A DNA stretch of 17,081 bases. Origin: an uncultured Eubacterium sp. GTDB lineage: Bacteria > Bacillota > Clostridia > Lachnospirales > Lachnospiraceae. The notes under the pieces were generated by a model, which had not been told where the DNA came from, did not search any database, and worked only from the letters and a program-made list of their open reading frames with translations. How positions within the stretch are numbered: position 1 is the first letter of the stretch; each line of letters starts with the position of its first letter. Shown one piece after another: positions 1 to 6,289 of the stretch. The position numbers and the translations under genes were made by a program. Location: positions 1-17,081 of the forward strand of contig CAKRKO010000056.1 of assembly GCA_934358495.1 (NCBI GenBank), given 5' to 3'.

Positions 1-209
1 GATAATCCAAGTGCCAGTCTGGTACGTTCGGAACTTACTGCACGCTCTCTGTAAACACTATCTCTGAAACGTGGATTTTCATCCGGAGATAACTTGTATG
101 GAATTGCCTCCAAGTCATCATTGATATTTTCAGACTCATACGCAATACGCGCGACCTCAACAAAAACATCTTTTCTTAAATCCGAAACCTGTGTGTGTAA
201 TCCTCTCAT
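1..209 (-). CDS. N-terminus of an [FeFe]-hydrogenase-like iron-sulfur protein (partial, runs off left edge)
   Basis: The reading frame opens at an ATG at 207-209 and stays open to the window edge, giving about 69 residues beginning MRGLHTQVSDLRKDVFVEVA. The pattern of a short leader, 'DLRKDVFVEVARIAYE', then 'IPYKLSP' and 'RDSVYRERAVSSERTRLALG' resembles the N-terminal segment that precedes the ferredoxin and H-cluster domains in some clostridial [FeFe]-hydrogenase-like proteins. This is recalled family resemblance, not a search result. No cysteine cluster lies within the visible part, so the catalytic domain cannot be confirmed. A purine-rich stretch (AGGAAAGGG) lies upstream of the ATG. The gene is divergent from cotJA and is a chromosomal neighbour, not part of the phage. 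An alternative is another ferredoxin-type protein sharing this leader. Confidence 0.5.
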   Translation of the reverse strand, partial: MRGLHTQVSDLRKDVFVEVARIAYESENINDDLEAIPYKLSPDENPRFRDSVYRERAVSSERTRLALGL

Positions 210-256
210 AAAAACTAATCACCCTTTCCTATGATCTCTCCTATCCCTGCCAATAG

Positions 257-284
257 TTTAAATCCTAACCCCATACACGGTCAA
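257..284 (-). promoter_or_regulatory. Candidate sigma-A-type promoter for the leftward host gene
   Basis: On the minus strand TTGACC (279-284) is followed after 16 bases by TTTAAA (257-262), matching the -35 and -10 consensus at 5/6 and 4/6 positions, about 50 bp before the ATG at 209. The -10 match is mediocre, so this is tentative. Confidence 0.25.
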
Positions 285-330
285 TAGGAAATACCCAGGG
301 TACTTAACAAAAAACAATCAGTTACCATTT

Positions 331-359
331 GCACACTATCCCCTGCCTTTTCATATGAT
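331..359 (+). promoter_or_regulatory. Possible sigma-E-like promoter of the cotJ operon
   Basis: CATATGAT at 352-359 partly matches the sigma-E -10 element (CATACANT), and it lies 36 bp before the cotJA start. The upstream half (near 331-338) is not convincing. The assignment leans on the known mother-cell sigma-E control of cotJ in Bacillus subtilis. Nothing else recognisable was seen in the 210-394 intergenic region beyond this and the leftward candidate. Confidence 0.2.
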
Positions 360-394
360 AAAACAAACCTTAGAATAGGAAAGGACATCATATT

Positions 395-616
395 TTGAAC
401 TGTAATTGCAATTCTATGAACTCTGATCGTCCGTATATAACGGATTTTAAACGTCCCGACTGTGAGAACCAGACCATCGCCATGGCCTATGTTCCCTGGC
501 AGCAATTCCGGAATCTGTACGATCTGGGCCGAGCCCTTCAGGTCGGTACTATTTTTGCCGAATTAGATAAACCATTTACCGGGAAAGGAGGTATGTGTCG
601 TGAACACTGCATGTAA
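395..616 (+). CDS. cotJA: Spore coat associated protein CotJA
   Basis: This 73-residue protein carries the CotJA signature: 'IAMAYVPWQQFRNLYD' followed by an 'ALQVGTIFAELDKPF' stretch (about residues 28-61). CotJA is a small inner spore coat protein made in the mother cell and encoded with CotJB and CotJC. The start is a TTG at 395 because AGGAAAGGA (377-385) sits 9 nt upstream; the first in-frame ATG (416) is about 30 nt from that site. The N-terminus is Cys/Asn rich (MNCNCN). The 3' end overlaps cotJB by 17 bp, consistent with translational coupling. The length is normal for the family and the gene looks intact. Confidence 0.9.
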   Translation: MNCNCNSMNSDRPYITDFKRPDCENQTIAMAYVPWQQFRNLYDLGRALQVGTIFAELDKPFTGKGGMCREHCM

Positions 617-869
617 TGTGGAAAAACAGCGGCTGATGAATGCCATTTACCAGTGCGGCTTTGCCATCAGCGATATTACCCTCTTTCTGGATACCCATCC
701 GAAGGATCCTGATGCACTGGATTATTTTCAGCATATGAAACACAAATACAACCATCTTGTGACAGAATATGAAACAAAATTCGGTCCCCTTACCCAGACC
801 GGAGAACAAAGGCAGAATTATTGGCAGTGGGTCGTGTCACCGTGGCCATGGGAAAGGGGGAACTACTAA
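600..869 (+). CDS. cotJB: Spore coat protein CotJB
   Basis: This 89-residue protein shows the CotJB pattern: an N-terminal helix with 'CGFAISDITLFLDTHPKDPDA' split as FAISDITLFLDTHP and the family's characteristic 'DTHP' motif, a 'YETKFGPLT' segment, and a C-terminal 'WQWVVSPWPWE' tail. It starts at GTG (600), with AAAGGAGG at 584-591 and 8 nt spacing, inside the end of cotJA. CotJB is a mother-cell spore coat component that works with CotJA and the manganese-catalase-like CotJC. The gene is full length, and cotJC follows 3 bp after its stop. Confidence 0.9.
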   Translation: MNTACNVEKQRLMNAIYQCGFAISDITLFLDTHPKDPDALDYFQHMKHKYNHLVTEYETKFGPLTQTGEQRQNYWQWVVSPWPWERGNY

Positions 870-872
870 TTT

Positions 873-1082
873 ATGTGGAATTATGAAAAAAGATTACAGT
901 ATCCGGTTTGTATCACGAAATCCAACCCGGCAATTGCAAAGATTATCATCTCTCAGTTTGGCGGACCGGATGGAGAACTCTCCGCTTCCATGCGGTATCT
1001 GTCCCAGAGATATGCAATGCCTTACCGGGAAGTAGCAGGGTTATTGACAGACATTGGAACAGAAGAATTTGCTCGCGCATGA
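873..1082 (+). pseudogene. cotJC: 5' fragment of cotJC (manganese-catalase-family coat protein), cut at the prophage junction
   Basis: Residues 1-67 match the start of CotJC: 'MWNYEKRLQYPV', 'IISQFGGPDGEL', 'MRYLSQRYAMPYREV' and 'LLTDIGTEEFA'. CotJC is usually about 190-200 residues; this copy stops after 69. Glu35 in 'GGPDGE' and Glu65 in 'GTEEFA' correspond to di-manganese ligands, but the histidine expected three residues after Glu65 is replaced by Arg68 and then Ala-stop. The rest of the four-helix bundle, with the remaining ligands, is absent, so this piece cannot be catalytic. ATG 873 is preceded by AAAGGGGG (853-860). Codons 1-67 show no decay, which suggests recent interruption or a gene kept repairable by excision. 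The 3' part is not present in the window. Confidence 0.88.
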
Positions 1083-1137
1083 TGGAAGTGACTGCTACAT
1101 ATAATAAGAAGGTTTGAGAAACTTGTATATGATTATA
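1060..1137. other. Inferred left attachment junction (attL)
   Basis: Host cotJC homology ends at about 1071-1074, inside the codons for the conserved GTEEFA-H motif, and the phage endolysin stop codon is at 1138. The stretch between holds no gene. The exact core cannot be fixed without the other junction. No good intrinsic terminator is visible here; there is only a weak AT-rich inverted repeat near 1122-1138. Confidence 0.6.
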
Positions 1138-2103
1138 TTACACGATTACCCGCCCTTTTTCAACTCTGGCAGCGACATTTCCAGAATAATCAAAGTCAAC
1201 CTTTCCATTTTTTACATACCACACGCCATTCTTATTGGCAGCCAGACCGTTGTAGCTAAAATCTACCATTCCGTCTTTCAGCTTCCACCAGCCGTTCTCG
1301 TTACTTTCTACGCTGTTGCAGGTGAAATCAACTTTACCATTGACGATGCGCCACCAGCCATTCTGATTTTTGGCAATACCGGTGTAGGTGAAATCTACCT
1401 TGCCGTTGCGGACATACCACCAACCGTTTTTATTCTGTGCTACAGTGGTGACGTTTGATGCAATCTGGCCATTCTCATAATAGTACCAGTTTCCGTCTGC
1501 TGCTCTCTCGTCAGCGACACGGCCGTTGAGATTTGCCGGAATTTCTTCCAGAGACTTATTCATGATCGCATAAGCCACTGCTTTGGCAACCGCTTTGTGG
1601 CCAGCTTTCTGGTACAGGTTGTGATCGTCCCGGTCATCCACAAAGCAGATCTCCAGCAGGAGTGCCGGCGCGTTGGTTTTGTTCAGCACTTTTAGTTTTT
1701 TGGAAATCTTGGTACCACGGTCTGTGAATCCCAATTTGCTCATGTTAGCACGGATCCGCTCTGCGACTTCCGGCTTTCCTTTGTTCATAGCATTTACCCA
1801 CACTTCAAAACCGCCAATACGACCATCTCCCGGATAATCATTTCGGCCGGAATTCAGATGAATCGAAAATACAAACGATACGCTGTGTGAGTTACATTTT
1901 GCCACGATTTTGTTCAATACATCATCCTGACTGCTGCCATTGTCTGCGGTATCGTTGTAGACGGTCCAACCGTTGCTCTTTAAAATGTTGATCATCTCTG
2001 CTACGATCAGACGATTCTCTTTGGACTCATCAAGCAGGCCTACGGCTCCGCATGCTACTTTACCCGCCGGGTTGTGTCCGGCATGAATACTAATTGCTGC
2101 CAT
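1138..2103 (-). CDS. Phage endolysin: N-acetylmuramoyl-L-alanine amidase (Amidase_3) with C-terminal cell-wall-binding repeats
   Basis: This 321-residue protein would cleave the bond between N-acetylmuramic acid and L-alanine in peptidoglycan at the end of the lytic cycle. The N-terminal 185 residues fit the zinc amidase family Amidase_3: His10 in 'IHAGHN', Glu26 in 'LLDES', His82 in 'FSIHLNS' and the catalytic-type Glu151 in 'LLLEICFVDD'. From about residue 205 on there are five aromatic-rich repeats of about 22 residues of the type 'NGWWYVRNGKVDFTYTGIA', resembling choline-binding-like cell-wall repeats common in gut Clostridia. There is no signal peptide, so export depends on the adjacent holin. 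The ATG follows the holin stop directly, with AAGGTAG upstream. It is the last phage gene before the cotJC junction, and its 3' end faces cotJC. Confidence 0.93.
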   Translation of the reverse strand: MAAISIHAGHNPAGKVACGAVGLLDESKENRLIVAEMINILKSNGWTVYNDTADNGSSQDDVLNKIVAKCNSHSVSFVFSIHLNSGRNDYPGDGRIGGFEVWVNAMNKGKPEVAERIRANMSKLGFTDRGTKISKKLKVLNKTNAPALLLEICFVDDRDDHNLYQKAGHKAVAKAVAYAIMNKSLEEIPANLNGRVADERAADGNWYYYENGQIASNVTTVAQNKNGWWYVRNGKVDFTYTGIAKNQNGWWRIVNGKVDFTCNSVESNENGWWKLKDGMVDFSYNGLAANKNGVWYVKNGKVDFDYSGNVAARVEKGRVIV

Positions 2104-2379
2104 TTATTTGCTACCTTCTTTCTTTTCGATATACTGTTTGAATAACTGATGTAAACCAGTGGATGCCAGACCACTGAATAATCCACTTAAAATAACGGAT
2201 GGCGAAACATTCCAGCTATTTATCCAGATAGCCAGTACCACACCAAGCAACGCACACACGGTCGGAATATATTTGTTGTCCACATCTTTCACCCATTTCT
2301 TGATCACATAGCCTACGCACAGACAGATTCCTACAATCACTGGAATCATAAAGTCTGCTAAAAATCCTAAATCTGTCAT
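2104..2379 (-). CDS. Phage holin (Hol44-like, holin superfamily V type)
   Basis: This 91-residue membrane protein has hydrophobic segments at about residues 7-26 ('LADFMIPVIVGICLCVGYVI') and 38-53, and a third weaker one around 60-76 containing 'SGLFSGLASTGLHQLF'. The 'NKYIP' segment and the 'GLASTG-HQ' motif recall the Hol44 / Phage_holin_5_2 family. The C-terminus is charged (KQYIEKKEGSK), as is usual for holins. It would form membrane lesions that release the endolysin encoded directly downstream, with no gap. ATG 2379 is preceded by AAAGGACAG, overlapping the end of the upstream gene. Family assignment is from memory of its motifs. Confidence 0.8.
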   Translation of the reverse strand: MTDLGFLADFMIPVIVGICLCVGYVIKKWVKDVDNKYIPTVCALLGVVLAIWINSWNVSPSVILSGLFSGLASTGLHQLFKQYIEKKEGSK

Positions 2380-2383
2380 TTTT

Positions 2384-2752
2384 TTACTGTCCTTTCTTTT
2401 TCAAATGCAATTCTTCAATTTCCTGTTTCATTTTTGTTACCATGCCATTTCCACCTAATTTATGATATGCATCGTACATCTCATTGAAATTCTCATAAGC
2501 ATATGACGGTATTTCTCCCAGCTGCATGTATTTATCATGATATTCAATCAGCTGGACTCGCAGGAGCAGCATTGTTCCATGGCTGTTGGCTTCCCGCTGT
2601 TTCCGTTCCACCTCGATGCGCTCATTTCGCTCGATAACATCGGCTTTCTTTTGCTTTCTCTGTTCCTGCAGGAGCCACACAATATAACCCATCAATGCCG
2701 TTAATATGATTGGTAGTGCTATAAGGTATGTCTGCAGTAGTAAATCGTTCAC
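2384..2752 (-). CDS. Small membrane-anchored coiled-coil protein of the lysis cassette (function unknown)
   Basis: This 122-residue protein has one N-terminal membrane segment (about residues 5-27, 'LQTYLIALPIILTALMGYIV') followed by a highly charged helix (about 30-60) and a second, mostly helical part ending in lysines. Proteins of this shape often lie just upstream of holins in clostridial prophages and are sometimes labelled holin-like or spanin-like, but nothing here proves such a role. The start is a GTG at 2752; a GGAAGGAA site at 2766-2773 is rather far (13 nt). It is the first gene after the terminator at 2784-2814, so it heads the lysis group. Confidence 0.7.
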   Translation of the reverse strand: MNDLLLQTYLIALPIILTALMGYIVWLLQEQRKQKKADVIERNERIEVERKQREANSHGTMLLLRVQLIEYHDKYMQLGEIPSYAYENFNEMYDAYHKLGGNGMVTKMKQEIEELHLKKKGQ

Positions 2753-2783
2753 GTCTTTTAACCACTTCCTTCCAAAAAATTTA

Positions 2784-2814
2784 TAAAAAGAGCCGGCACC
2801 GAAGTGTCGACTCT
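2784..2814 (-). terminator. Intrinsic terminator between baseplate genes and lysis cassette
   Basis: The minus strand has an 11-bp stem (2789-2814) with one A-C mismatch and one G-T pair, a TTCG tetraloop, and TTTTTAT immediately after it. The T tract is on the minus-strand side only, so it acts on leftward transcription. It lies between the proline-rich protein gene and the lysis genes. Confidence 0.85.
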
Positions 2815-2822
2815 GATTATCT

Positions 2823-3140
2823 TTATTCTGCTGCCTGATCTGATACTGGTGTATCTACCGCAACCTCCGTCTTAGCGTCTTCATATCTACGTTTCTTTCT
2901 TGACTTTGGTACTGGCTCCGGAACTGGTGTTGGAGTCTGTACTGGTGTTGGCATCGGAACCGGAGTTGGTGTCGGTGCAGGCATCGGTGGTACAGGTGGT
3001 GCAACTGTCTCCTGCTGTGATTCTTCGATTTTGTTCTCAATAAATCTGAGACAATCTGCCATCACCTTTGTGCTCTCTCCTTTCGTCTCAATGTCTTTCA
3101 TTGTATTGTATAAAAGCTGTAAATCCTGTGTTTGAATCAT
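2823..3140 (-). CDS. Small proline-rich phage protein (function unknown)
   Basis: This 105-residue protein has three parts: an N-terminal helical region (about 1-46, beginning MIQTQDLQLLYNTMKDIE), a low-complexity linker (about 48-80) rich in Pro-Thr-Pro-Val and Pro-Met-Pro units, and a basic-then-acidic tail (KSRKKRRYE followed by VAVDTPVSDQAAE). An upstream in-frame start at 3170 exists, but ATG 3140 has GAAAGGAGA five bases before it and avoids the overlap, so 3140 is chosen. It follows the second baseplate protein by 14 bp and is the last gene before the terminator. The linker suggests a flexible tether, perhaps a baseplate or tail accessory protein, but I do not recognise a family. Confidence 0.75.
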   Translation of the reverse strand: MIQTQDLQLLYNTMKDIETKGESTKVMADCLRFIENKIEESQQETVAPPVPPMPAPTPTPVPMPTPVQTPTPVPEPVPKSRKKRRYEDAKTEVAVDTPVSDQAAE

Positions 3141-3154
3141 TGTTTTCTCCTTTC

Positions 3155-5179
3155 TTATGACGTAATCCATGTCGCTGTGCCATATACCGTACTACCACTT
3201 GCTGGTGTACCTTTGTTAGAACCATAATTGTAATAAGTACATTCTATTTTGCCAGTAGTCCTTATAATGACATAAGCCATATAAGGATTACCACTATATA
3301 CCACTGTAACTGGAACACTTATATCCGCTACTGGATGCCATCCAACCGGTACCCATGGTAGACTTGACGTTGATGTACCATAGAAATTTGCAACAACTAC
3401 TTTTCCATACTTTCGAAATATTCCGCTAGCTGATGCCGAAAATGCATCTGCCGGAATTACTCGATGATTTACTTTTGAACCATTCATTACCGGAACCCAA
3501 GTGCCAGTGGTGTTGGCAGTGTTAAATGTTGACCAGTCGTAACCGTGTTGGCTTTTGAAAGTGTCCCAGTTTGTGCCATTGATTGTGATTTTTCCACTCT
3601 CTATGTCAACATTGCTCTCTGAATATATCTTAGCTGAATCTGGATCAACGTGAACAAATGATGTTCCAAGTCGTAAATCTCCAGACGCACTACTTCTGCG
3701 GTAGCCTTCGCATCTCATTACCGCTTGAGCATGGTTTCCACTTCCATCTACCGATCCACCAACAGTTCCCATATATGCCATATCATAATAACTACCGCCT
3801 GCGCCACCATCTTCAGCATCATAGTATTGTTTGATGATCGCACTCTCGCCATTTAATACCATTGTCGTTGAAGTTAATCCCAAATTTCCATTGGATACAT
3901 GGGTTAAATCTGTTGATCCTATTTTGACCGTTTTTGCTTTTACTTCTCCGCCAAATACGCCATTCGTACACTTCAGCGTTCCATCTGATGTAATCTGCAG
4001 ATTTGTTGAATCGACAGTAAAATGACCAGTGGTGAGGTCTATGCTGTTTCCGGTGATTTTCAGTTCGGAGTTGAGTTGGTTTGTTACATCGCCTTTATTT
4101 ACCTGATCTTCTGGTGCTGGTATCCAATCGGTGGCTTTGTTGCCTTTTTCGAGTTTGAAATTACGGTATTCTATAATGGTTCCTTTATTTACTGCAACAG
4201 TAGCAAAAATATTGTATAAGCTTTTTGTGACGTCAAGAGATGTCTGTGGAATTGTAAAACTTACCGATATTTTTTGCCATTTCCCGTTCATGTTTGCTTT
4301 GATTTTGGTTTCAGAAAAAAATGCTATTTTATAATCAACTGACCGAAAATCACAGGAAAACTTAACGCCTTCTTGTGTCAGATTGGTTGTTTTAACTTCT
4401 ACGCTTGCAGTGTAAGTTTCCCCTATTTTTCTAACTATTTCTGCTGGAGTCTCAGACATTTTATTTTCAACCCAAGTATGCGCATTAAATTTCACATTAT
4501 CTAACAAAGTAATCTTGCCATTTTCCCGCTTTGTATTGCTTGGGTAATCACTACCTATTAAATAAATAGTATTGCTATTTTTTAATAAATTTCTCCCACC
4601 AACCGCGATCCCATCAATCGAACTACCAACAGAATATGATGTTGAACTACTATTATCTGTGTACGATACGATTGTTCTAGTCCACAGATATGGTTTGCTT
4701 GGGTCGGTTTGCGGAGGTGTGGCCAGCCATGTACCTGTTGGGGCCGAAATCGCACTGCTTCCGGTAAGATACGTTATGGAGGTTGATTTTATTCCTCGTC
4801 CTGCTGCTCCTGTAGCTCCTGTCTTTGCCACTGCAAATGAGAACTTTTTATTAATTGTGATCCCGTCAACAACCACCGGAATGATGGCTTCGCAACTACC
4901 GGTCAATGTAGCAGTTGTTTTAAATGTTACCGTAGGAGATACCGTATTATTATTTGATACTGTCGCAGAAATTCCTGTTGGACAGGTTATGTTAGACGCT
5001 GTGATACTGGATTTACGCAATGTATTTCCACAATAAGACACAATTTCTGTAGTACAGCTAAGTCCTGCCGGTGCCCCAGTTGTATTGCCCTGAAAAGTAT
5101 ACGCTTCACTTGTGAGAGTGACAGAATAAGCATCTGACAAATCCACAAGTGTGACACTGCTTGACCCTTTTATTGCCAT
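3155..5179 (-). CDS. Phage baseplate / receptor-binding protein with carbohydrate-binding-like module
   Basis: This 674-residue protein is built from modules. Residues 1-120 are a beta-rich domain paralogous to the start of the next gene upstream. Residues 127-190 are one 'YLWTRTIVSYTDNSS-TSYSV' unit. Residues 194-357 look like a phage carbohydrate-binding module, opening with 'GGRNLLKNSN' and closing with 'FKLEKGNKATDWIPAPED', a hallmark of tail-associated CBM4/9-like domains. Residues 360-530 are a beta-rich stalk with 'NVDIESGKITING'. The C-terminal part (about 530-674) is Gly/Ser/Tyr/Trp rich and is probably the receptor-binding tip. It likely sits at the tail tip and binds host cell-wall glycans (inferred). 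AGGAGG lies 9 bases before ATG 5179. Confidence 0.8.
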   Translation of the reverse strand: MAIKGSSSVTLVDLSDAYSVTLTSEAYTFQGNTTGAPAGLSCTTEIVSYCGNTLRKSSITASNITCPTGISATVSNNNTVSPTVTFKTTATLTGSCEAIIPVVVDGITINKKFSFAVAKTGATGAAGRGIKSTSITYLTGSSAISAPTGTWLATPPQTDPSKPYLWTRTIVSYTDNSSSTSYSVGSSIDGIAVGGRNLLKNSNTIYLIGSDYPSNTKRENGKITLLDNVKFNAHTWVENKMSETPAEIVRKIGETYTASVEVKTTNLTQEGVKFSCDFRSVDYKIAFFSETKIKANMNGKWQKISVSFTIPQTSLDVTKSLYNIFATVAVNKGTIIEYRNFKLEKGNKATDWIPAPEDQVNKGDVTNQLNSELKITGNSIDLTTGHFTVDSTNLQITSDGTLKCTNGVFGGEVKAKTVKIGSTDLTHVSNGNLGLTSTTMVLNGESAIIKQYYDAEDGGAGGSYYDMAYMGTVGGSVDGSGNHAQAVMRCEGYRRSSASGDLRLGTSFVHVDPDSAKIYSESNVDIESGKITINGTNWDTFKSQHGYDWSTFNTANTTGTWVPVMNGSKVNHRVIPADAFSASASGIFRKYGKVVVANFYGTSTSSLPWVPVGWHPVADISVPVTVVYSGNPYMAYVIIRTTGKIECTYYNYGSNKGTPASGSTVYGTATWITS
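4842..4879. repeat. 38-nt perfect repeat, copy A (within second baseplate gene)
   Basis: This tract, coding for the 'PVVVDGITINKKF' region, is identical base for base to 5924-5961 in the paralogous gene, whereas flanking codons of the shared domain have diverged. Confidence 0.9.
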
Positions 5180-5205
5180 TTTGAATTCCTCCTAACCTAA
5201 ACACA

Positions 5206-6264
5206 TTACTCAAGGTTACAGGTAACGGATAAGGTGCTGTCTACATTACTTGCTGACAGGGAATAGGTCTTAGAAGTAGCTGCCGCTGTCGTGCTTCCAC
5301 CCTTATACCATTTGATTGTCCCCAGAGAACCGCAAACGCCTGCATCGGTGATTGTCTGCTCCACTCCGCCCTTAAACACATGCGCCGTAAGTATTGTGGA
5401 CCCATTATTATTCTTAAATATTGTCCCATTACTTGCCGTGATTGTTACGGTAATAGCGTCTTTTCCAGCAGCACCATCTTTTCCATTCGTTCCTTTGTAT
5501 GATACTGCATATGATGTGGTCTCTGTTCCATCAGAATATTTTACATATGTTTTTGTCCATAAATACTGACCATTATTAACGGTAGGCACTGTATCACCCC
5601 ATCCTGATGTCGGTGTTGTCGTACCAGAACTACTCGCCGCATATGTCACAAAATTAGTTGTAACCTTCACAGATGTTCCATCGTTACCGTCTGTGCCCTG
5701 ATAGGAAACAGCGTATGAAGTTGTAGATTTTCCATCAGAATACTTTACAACTGTTTTTGTCCATAAGAATTGTCCAGTCGATACTGATGGTGGATTAGCA
5801 ACCCATCCGGTTGATGGAGCAGTAGTTCCTGATGAACCAGGAGCATAAGTAACTTCAGTTGACGATACTGTTACAGAAGTTCCATTTTTTCCATTGGTTC
5901 CGGCTTTTGCTACAGCAAACGAAAACTTTTTATTAATTGTGATCCCGTCAACAACCACCGGGATTGTTGCTTCACATGCAGTGGTGATCGTCGATGTTGT
6001 GGCGAATGTGATTGTCGGTGACGCTGTACCACTGTTTTCGACAGATGCTGAGATTCCTTGTGGACAAATGATATTTTTCGCATCGACAATAACAGAAGAA
6101 CACTGATTTGATCCGCAGAACGCTACCGCCTGCGTGGTGCATTTATTTCCAGAGGTTGCTCCGGATGTATTTCCAATAAAAGTATATGTCTCGGATGTAA
6201 GTATTACGTTGTAAGCGTCTGTTACATCGATGAGTGTACATTGGTTTGTCGCTCTAATTGCCAT
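5206..6264 (-). CDS. Phage baseplate protein with tandem tail repeats and Ig-like C-terminus
   Basis: This 352-residue protein starts with a domain (1-120) paralogous to the start of the following gene ('DAYNVILTSETYTF', 'CEATIPVVVDGITINKKFSF'). Two tandem 68-residue units follow (128-195 and 196-263), each with 'GTSV', 'SSGTT-P', 'QFLWTK' or 'QYLWTK', 'VKYSDG' and 'TTSYAVSY'; they are joined by short Gly-Thr-Asn-Gly-Lys-like linkers. The last 85 residues resemble an Ig-like module ('ASNGTIFKNNNGSTILTAHV', 'IKWYKGG') that also ends the tail-tip protein encoded upstream. Such proteins form baseplate or tail-fibre parts. No enzymatic motif is seen. ATG 6264 has GAAAGGGG close by; the stop lies 26 bp before the paralogue's start. 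Confidence 0.78.
   Translation of the reverse strand: MAIRATNQCTLIDVTDAYNVILTSETYTFIGNTSGATSGNKCTTQAVAFCGSNQCSSVIVDAKNIICPQGISASVENSGTASPTITFATTSTITTACEATIPVVVDGITINKKFSFAVAKAGTNGKNGTSVTVSSTEVTYAPGSSGTTAPSTGWVANPPSVSTGQFLWTKTVVKYSDGKSTTSYAVSYQGTDGNDGTSVKVTTNFVTYAASSSGTTTPTSGWGDTVPTVNNGQYLWTKTYVKYSDGTETTSYAVSYKGTNGKDGAAGKDAITVTITASNGTIFKNNNGSTILTAHVFKGGVEQTITDAGVCGSLGTIKWYKGGSTTAAATSKTYSLSASNVDSTLSVTCNLE
5476..5883 (-). repeat. Two tandem 204-bp coding repeats
   Basis: Residues 128-195 and 196-263 of the baseplate protein align without gaps at a 68-residue period. The DNA is also similar, for example around 5527-5560 and 5731-5764 (TCCATCAGAATA and GTTTTTGTCCATAA in both). Confidence 0.85.
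5924..5961. repeat. 38-nt perfect repeat, copy B (within first baseplate gene)
   Basis: This tract is identical to 4842-4879. The two copies are in the same orientation, about 1.08 kb apart, at equivalent positions of the duplicated N-terminal domains. Confidence 0.9.
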
Positions 6265-6289
6265 TTCTTTTCCCCTTTCAATTCGCTAT

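Noticed and set aside
1080..1117. Frame MMEVTATYNKKV after the cotJC stop, as a frameshifted continuation of CotJC
   Set aside because: A faint likeness to the LEMIATM part of CotJC exists, but only Met-Glu and Ala-Thr fit, it stops after 12 residues, and phage genes follow. A simple frameshift cannot explain the missing 120 residues.
1114..1458. Plus-strand open frame over the endolysin 3' end
   Set aside because: It is a shadow of the aromatic-rich repeats of the amidase in the opposite strand.
2880..3000. CRISPR-like short repeats
   Set aside because: The GGTGTTGG/GGAACCGG-type repeats are the Pro-Thr-Val codons of the proline-rich linker, without regular spacers.
3155..3600. Diversity-generating retroelement target at the receptor-binding C-terminus
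   Set aside because: There is no reverse transcriptase, no template repeat and no second copy of the sequence in the window.
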